A stretch of DNA of 64,000 nt. It comes from Bryobacterales bacterium. GTDB taxonomy: Bacteria; Acidobacteriota; Terriglobia; Bryobacterales; Bryobacteraceae. The position numbers were made by a program, and so were the translations under genes. Where the stretch lies: contig JADZBH010000070.1 of assembly GCA_020852175.1 (NCBI GenBank), forward strand, positions 1-64,000. Reading direction: 5' to 3'. The notes under the pieces are model-generated. The model did not search any database. It was not told the origin of the DNA and saw only the letters and a list, made by a program, of their open reading frames with translations. Below, one piece after another: positions 59,781-64,000 of the stretch; position 1 is the first letter of the stretch, and the number at the start of each line of letters is the position of its first letter.

Positions 59781-61161
59781 TCGCCCCGCACCCCTCACGC
59801 GCCGCCAGCTTCTGTGGGAGGTGGGCGGAGGAGCCCTGGGCATCGGGCTGTCTCAACTCGCCGCCGCCAGCACTCACTTTCCGCCCAAAGCCAAACGCGC
59901 CATCTTCATCTTCCTCCCGGGTGGCATTTCTCACATCGACACCTTCGACTACAAACCGGCCCTGGCCGCCAATCACGGCAAGGAAACCAAGGGCGCCAAT
60001 ACGATCACTCCGTTCTTCGGCAAGCGCGGAACCGTCATGCGCAGCCCCTGGGAGTTTTCGCGCCACGGCCAGTCCGGCGCCTACGTCTCTTCTCTGCTGC
60101 CTCACCTGGCCGCGCGCGCCGACGATCTCACCTTCATCCACAGCATGGTTTCCCGCTCCAACAGCCATGGCCCGGCCCTGTTTCAGATGTCCACCGGTTT
60201 CGTCTTCCAGGGCTTCCCCTCGGCGGGCGCCTGGATCAGCTACGGTCTCGGTTCGATGAACGAAAACCTGCCGGCCTTCGTCGTCCTTCCGGACCCTCGC
60301 GGCCTTCCGCCCGGCGGCGTGGCCCACTGGGGCAACGGCTTCCTTCCCGCCGCGCACCAGGGCGTCATCTTCGGCAGGCAGGAGGAGCCCATCGCCGATA
60401 TCCGGCCCCAGTCCGGCGTCTCAGAGGCCGCCCAGGCCGCCACCTACGACCTGGTGACACGGCTGAACGAGGACCACCTCCGCGCCAACCCCGGCGAGGA
60501 CGCCCTGGTGGCCCGCATTCGCGCCTACGAACTCGCCGCGCGCATGCAACTTTCCGCGCCCGAGGTCACGGGCATCTCCGGTGAGTCCGAAACCACGCGC
60601 CAGGCCTACGGGCTGAACGATCCCGAAATGCGCGCCTACGGCTACAACTGCCTTCTCGCACGCAGGCTTCTCGAAAAGGGCGTCCGCGTCATCCAGATGT
60701 ACAATGGCGGCCATTTTGGCAAGCCGCGCATCAACTGGGACGCTCACGAAGACCTGGTCACCAACCACGGTAAACTCGCCCGCGTGATGGACCAGCCCAC
60801 GGCCGCTCTCATCGGCGATCTGAAGCAGCGAGGCATGCTCGATGACACGCTGATCGTCTGGACCACGGAGTTTGGCCGTCTCCCCATCTCCGAGGGGCTC
60901 GGCGAAGGCGGCCGCGACCACAATCCGGAAGGCTACACCAGCTTCCTGTGCGGCGCCGGACTCAAACGCGGCTTCCACTACGGCTCAACCGACGAGCTGG
61001 GCTACAAAGCCGGGGAAAATCCGGTTACCGTCTACGACCTTCACGCCACCGTGCTCCACCTGCTGGGCCTCGACCACACGCGGCTAACCTACTACCACAA
61101 CGGCCTGCAACGCCGCCTCACGGACGTGCACGGCCAAGTGCTTACCAGCCTGCTGGCCTGA
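59770..61161 (+). CDS. Tat-type DUF1501 sulfatase-like protein
   Basis: 463 residues. The start ATG 59770 overlaps the preceding stop by 11 nt and gives a twin-arginine signal (LTRRQLLWEVGGGALGIGLSQL). The DUF1501 family has a sulfatase/AP-type fold: FIFLPGGISHIDTFDYKP, SMVSRSNSHGPALFQMSTG, YNGGHFGKPRINWDAHEDL, TEFGRLPISEGLGEGGRDHN. The early Asp/His clusters are the presumed metal ligands. Partner of the DUF1549/DUF1553 protein in the same operon; likely periplasmic carbohydrate or sulphate-ester chemistry. No Shine-Dalgarno, consistent with coupling. Confidence 0.92.
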   Translation: MSHDRPAPLTRRQLLWEVGGGALGIGLSQLAAASTHFPPKAKRAIFIFLPGGISHIDTFDYKPALAANHGKETKGANTITPFFGKRGTVMRSPWEFSRHGQSGAYVSSLLPHLAARADDLTFIHSMVSRSNSHGPALFQMSTGFVFQGFPSAGAWISYGLGSMNENLPAFVVLPDPRGLPPGGVAHWGNGFLPAAHQGVIFGRQEEPIADIRPQSGVSEAAQAATYDLVTRLNEDHLRANPGEDALVARIRAYELAARMQLSAPEVTGISGESETTRQAYGLNDPEMRAYGYNCLLARRLLEKGVRVIQMYNGGHFGKPRINWDAHEDLVTNHGKLARVMDQPTAALIGDLKQRGMLDDTLIVWTTEFGRLPISEGLGEGGRDHNPEGYTSFLCGAGLKRGFHYGSTDELGYKAGENPVTVYDLHATVLHLLGLDHTRLTYYHNGLQRRLTDVHGQVLTSLLA

Positions 61162-61200
61162 GCGGCGCTCCACGCACCCTAACCAGGCGGCCCCATGCTC

Positions 61201-61206
61201 TACACT
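61201..61206 (+). promoter_or_regulatory. -10 element of the CorA-like gene (short leader)
   Basis: TACACT, ten nt before the ATG at 61217, in a 55-nt gap after the DUF1501 gene. Confidence 0.35.
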
Positions 61207-61216
61207 GGTTATCCGG

Positions 61217-62938
61217 ATGAGCGTAGGCATTCAACATCTCCACACCTACTTCCTCTTCCCCTTTTCCATCGACAAACAATCCGTTGTCCAGGACCACGCG
61301 GAGGTCTTCAGCAAGTATCCTCACTGGATCGACGGCCTGGACGAATGGCTGCTGACCCACCAGAGCGACGGCTGTTCCGGCATCGTGCAAGCGCTGGGCC
61401 CCTGGCGCCGCAGCGCCTACATGCGCTTTGACCTCGACTCGCAGGCCTACCAGGACATGGTCTTTTTCCACCCCTATGTCCGCCGCGTGTTTTTCGACGC
61501 CCGGGACGAAAACCCCGACAACGACGACAGCGAATCGTTGATGCGCTGCTACACGATGCAGCCGCCCGAGGGGGCGCAGCTCTATTTCGAGGCCTCCGAC
61601 GGCCGGGGCCGCTCGGCGCGCTGCGAGGTGACCGATCTCCGCCTGTTCCTCATGGCCAACGGCATTGGCATCCTCTCCATCGGCGTCGAGGCGTTCCACC
61701 TGAGCGACCAGGACGCCCTTTGGATCAACGAGGCCATGCGGAAGGTGTACCCTTCCAGCGGCCGCCAGGTGCGGGAATCGCGCGTGCCGAACCGTTCGGC
61801 CTTCACCGTGGAATCGGACGGCAAGGGCGTCACCATCGCCGAGGAACACTTTCAGACCGGCGAAATGCACGGGTTTCTGCCGCCGTTGTCCAAGCTGATC
61901 ACCTCGCTGCTCTACTTCGCCGATTATCACGACCAGGAACTGGAACCGGTTCTCGATGAACGCATGATCGTGTACACCTTCTGCAACATCGACCCGAAGT
62001 CCTTGCCCGAAGGATTCATCGGCTCGCGCGAGTATCAGGTATTCCTCAGCCGGCTCCTTTATGTCGACCGGAAAGGCGATGAGTTCCGGTACGACGAGGA
62101 GTTCACCCGGCGGCAGATGGAGCGCCAACTGTACCGGCGCTGGATTCACCAGGGGACTTATTACGGCTTCACCAGCTATTCGAACATCACCTGCACGGTG
62201 GGCGCCTTCGACTGCGACGAACACGAGTTGCGCGAAGGCTTCCTCATCCATCGCATGTTCAACACGCGGTACTACCTGATGGCCATGGTGGCGCTGTTTT
62301 ACCGCGCCACGCTGCTGGACTTCGCCGAGCGCACCGCCCTGGTTTCACGCCAGCTCTTCAAGGACATGGAGGATGGACGGCTGGCCACGGAGAACGTGCG
62401 TCTCACCGCCGACCTCCGCGCCGAGTTCCTTCACTTCTCCAATTACTGGTACTTCGACGAGCTTGCCAACAAGGACGAGGAGATCGAGCACTTCGCCCTG
62501 CATTGCCGGGAGTACCGCATCGAACAGATGAAGCAGGAGATCGAGGAGGAGATCGACAAGCTGAACGAGAGCCTCCACAACCACTACCAGTTCCGCAACA
62601 CGGAAGCCGTGAACCGGCTGGCCATGCTCAGCCTGATTTTGGGCGCGGGCGCGGTGGCGACCGGATTCTTCGGCATGAATTTTCAAGGCCGCTTCGAGCA
62701 GATGTTCTTCCGGCCGGGCTTTGCCGGTGGGCTGTTGCACACGGGCGCGGTCGCCTCCGTGGCGCTGCTCGGCTTGGGAGCCATCGGCTTTGGCGCCTTC
62801 ATGATCGTCTCCAATTGGAGCGACTACCGGGAATCCCTGCTGCCTCGCTGGTGGCTCCAAAAGGGAATGCCGAACCAGCGGAGTTTGCGCCGTTCCGGTC
62901 CAGGCGTCGCACCGCCGCCGCCTCGCACGGGGAGCTGA
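61217..62938 (+). CDS. CorA-like inner-membrane protein with long cytoplasmic domain
   Basis: 573 residues. The long N-terminal ~465 residues are soluble and mixed alpha/beta, ending in a helix (REYRIEQMKQEIEEEIDKLNESLHNHY) typical of the CorA stalk. Two C-terminal transmembrane segments (about 470-490, 505-530) flank GFFGMNF, with GMN at 486-488, the hallmark of the CorA/Mrs2 pore. A predicted divalent-cation transporter of the CorA superfamily, with an enlarged, atypical cytoplasmic domain that could be a regulatory sensor. Pro-rich C-terminal tail. Metal unknown. Confidence 0.82.
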   Translation: MSVGIQHLHTYFLFPFSIDKQSVVQDHAEVFSKYPHWIDGLDEWLLTHQSDGCSGIVQALGPWRRSAYMRFDLDSQAYQDMVFFHPYVRRVFFDARDENPDNDDSESLMRCYTMQPPEGAQLYFEASDGRGRSARCEVTDLRLFLMANGIGILSIGVEAFHLSDQDALWINEAMRKVYPSSGRQVRESRVPNRSAFTVESDGKGVTIAEEHFQTGEMHGFLPPLSKLITSLLYFADYHDQELEPVLDERMIVYTFCNIDPKSLPEGFIGSREYQVFLSRLLYVDRKGDEFRYDEEFTRRQMERQLYRRWIHQGTYYGFTSYSNITCTVGAFDCDEHELREGFLIHRMFNTRYYLMAMVALFYRATLLDFAERTALVSRQLFKDMEDGRLATENVRLTADLRAEFLHFSNYWYFDELANKDEEIEHFALHCREYRIEQMKQEIEEEIDKLNESLHNHYQFRNTEAVNRLAMLSLILGAGAVATGFFGMNFQGRFEQMFFRPGFAGGLLHTGAVASVALLGLGAIGFGAFMIVSNWSDYRESLLPRWWLQKGMPNQRSLRRSGPGVAPPPPRTGS

Positions 62939-62981
62939 ATGGCTGCCGTTCCGCGCGTGAAGGTATGAGAGGACACTTTCC

Positions 62982-63464
62982 GTGACGCGCTCTATTCTGC
63001 CCTTGCTGCTTCTGGCCTCCACGTCCCCGCTGGCTGCTCGCGACGGCTCCGATTGGAGCGCCATCGAACGCCTGCGCCCGGGACAACCGTTGGAGGTGGT
63101 CGATGCGGCGATGAAAACGCATCATGGCGCGTTCGGCGCCGCCGGTCACGAGGAACTCACGGTGCAAACCGCCTCCGGACCGCTCCTGCTGAAACGTACG
63201 GAGGTCGCCCGCGTCACGCTCCGCGAGCATTCCAGGCGTGCGCGCCATGCCCTGATTGGCGCCGCCATTGGTGCGGGCGCCGGCCTGGCCGTCGCCGCGA
63301 TCGTGAACCCGCGCTTTGCCAACGAAGGCCGCGGCAATCTTGTTTACGGCATCGCCACGCCCCTCGGCGTGGGGCTGGGTGCGGCGCTCGGCACGGCCGC
63401 GCCAGGGTTCGAGACCATCTACCGCGCCGATCCGAAAACGCTCCAGAGACCGGAGAAAAATTAG
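62982..63464 (+). CDS. Secreted glycine-zipper protein, 160 aa
   Basis: Sec signal peptide SILPLLLLASTSPLAA, then a compact ~60-residue soluble part (LEVVDAAMKTHHGAFGAAGHEELTVQT). A C-terminal Gly/Ala-zipper follows (IGAAIGAGAGLAVAAI, GIATPLGVGLGAALGTAAPG), as in small membrane-inserting or lipid-associated proteins. GTG start, with GAGGA upstream. No named family. Convergent with the truncated efflux adaptor; stops overlap by four nt (TTAG). Confidence 0.72.
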   Translation: MTRSILPLLLLASTSPLAARDGSDWSAIERLRPGQPLEVVDAAMKTHHGAFGAAGHEELTVQTASGPLLLKRTEVARVTLREHSRRARHALIGAAIGAGAGLAVAAIVNPRFANEGRGNLVYGIATPLGVGLGAALGTAAPGFETIYRADPKTLQRPEKN

Positions 63465-64000
63465 GGAACCCGGGAGCCGTCGCGAATCTCGTCGCTGCCG
63501 TTCTTCACGACCACATCGCCTTCTGAAAGGTTGCCGAGCACCTGGAACTGCCCGGCCTCCCTGGCTCCCACCCGAACGTCAACCCATTCCGCGCGGCCCT
63601 CGCGGACGCGAATCACGAACACCCGCTCCGTGGTCCTGACGACGCTGGTCGCGGGGACAATCAAAGACCGCCCGGCGGTTCGCACGGGCCAGTTCACCTG
63701 CGGATACATGCCGGGCGCCAGCGCGCCGGAACTGTTGGGGACGTCCAGTTCGACGGACATCGTACGCGTCCTTGGGTCGATCGAGCGTGCAATCCGGGCG
63801 ATGGCGCCATCGAACGTCCGCGTGGGATACGCGGATACCTGGAAGGGCACCCTGGCGCCCGCGCGCACGCCGGCGAAGCTGGCCTCCGGCACGGCTACCA
63901 CCAACCGCAGGCGCGTAACTTGCTCCAGTCGCAGCAAAGGGCCCGTGCCGGGCCCCGCCAGCGCACCCGGATGCGCGAGACGCTCGGTAATCACACCGGG
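63461..64000 (-). CDS. HlyD/RND-type periplasmic adaptor, N-terminal part missing (right edge)
   Basis: The frame is open to the right edge, so the signal peptide and hairpin lie outside. What remains is ~179 residues: the end of the barrel-sandwich (PGVITERLAHPGALAGPG, LLRLEQVTRLRLVVAVPE), then the beta-barrel (RVPFQVSAYPTRTFDGAIARIARSIDPRTRTMSVELDV) and the membrane-proximal domain (PGMYPQVNWPVR, VVRTTERVFVIRVREGRAEWVDV). Typical of the periplasmic subunit of RND or ABC efflux pumps; substrate unknown. It is not part of the CzcCBA operon at 50-56 kb. Confidence 0.85.
   Translation of the reverse strand, partial: PGVITERLAHPGALAGPGTGPLLRLEQVTRLRLVVAVPEASFAGVRAGARVPFQVSAYPTRTFDGAIARIARSIDPRTRTMSVELDVPNSSGALAPGMYPQVNWPVRTAGRSLIVPATSVVRTTERVFVIRVREGRAEWVDVRVGAREAGQFQVLGNLSEGDVVVKNGSDEIRDGSRVP

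Noticed and set aside
1-64000. CRISPR arrays, prophage, rRNA operon, complete insertion sequences
   Set aside because: No repeat-spacer pattern, phage structural gene, rRNA motif or full transposase was seen.

Overview
The window looks like a high-GC chromosome segment from an Acidobacteria-type soil bacterium, probably close to Bryobacterales/Solibacter. This is inferred from gene content: Oar-like TonB-dependent receptors with a carboxypeptidase-regulatory domain, a DUF1549/DUF1553 plus DUF1501 pair, many Tat-exported Gfo/Idh/MocA dehydrogenases and sugar-isomerase TIM barrels, lpxA/lpxD (a Gram-negative outer membrane), and a GHL10-like/TPR-barrel pair. No phage, plasmid, rRNA or CRISPR content was seen. 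One tRNA gene is present, tRNA-Pro(GGG). Coding density is very high. Only the stretch around the tRNA (26516-27040) exceeds 300 bases without a protein gene.

Layout. 1-13 kb: end of a glycosyltransferase; secreted protein, YchF-like GTPase and MoxR ATPase; an SDR; proC-prlC; a DUF1349 protein; a Tat-type oxidoreductase; a GT2-methyltransferase fusion; and an overlapping pair of Tat-type sugar enzymes. 12.4-15.6 kb: lpxA and lpxD diverge from a 21-bp gap, lpxD is coupled to a MobB-like P-loop protein, and a degenerate histidine kinase follows. 15.6-19.5 kb: secreted GHL10-like glycosidase and an outer-membrane TPR/beta-barrel protein. 19.5-26.5 kb: queC, a hydroxypyruvate-isomerase-like protein with a Tat oxidoreductase, cca, an APC permease fused to a UspA-like domain, and a zinc ribbon. 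26.5-27 kb: tRNA-Pro, a possible transposase remnant and a partial copy of the tRNA 3' end. 27-32.5 kb: acyl-CoA ligase, inositol-monophosphatase-family enzyme, queD, a secreted protein, bestrophin and a SYLF protein. 32.5-43.8 kb: galactonate-dehydratase-like enzyme, TonB receptor, alkaline-phosphatase-family enzyme, a small membrane protein, a TIM barrel, a small secreted protein and a second TonB receptor. 43.7-50.4 kb: AddA/AddB-like helicase-nuclease pair and a TIM barrel. 50.4-56 kb: CzcCBA-type heavy-metal efflux operon. 56-64 kb: mutarotase-like protein, PSD1/DUF1501 pair, CorA-like protein, glycine-zipper protein, and a truncated efflux adaptor at the right edge.

How the genes fit together. 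The main theme is capture and periplasmic processing of plant- or soil-derived carbohydrate: TonB receptors for uptake, Tat-exported dehydrogenases, epimerases and a dehydratase for sugar oxidation, and cytochrome-c/PSD1 and DUF1501 proteins. Housekeeping functions are interspersed (lipid A, queuosine, tRNA CCA end, proline, DNA repair). Three sequence-level features stand out. The G/C strand bias reverses near 26.5-27 kb, next to a tRNA whose 3' end is partly duplicated. Many genes have a -10 hexamer 6-11 nt before the start codon with no Shine-Dalgarno, pointing to leaderless or very short-leader transcription. At least two divergent promoters appear to share one symmetric -10 element.
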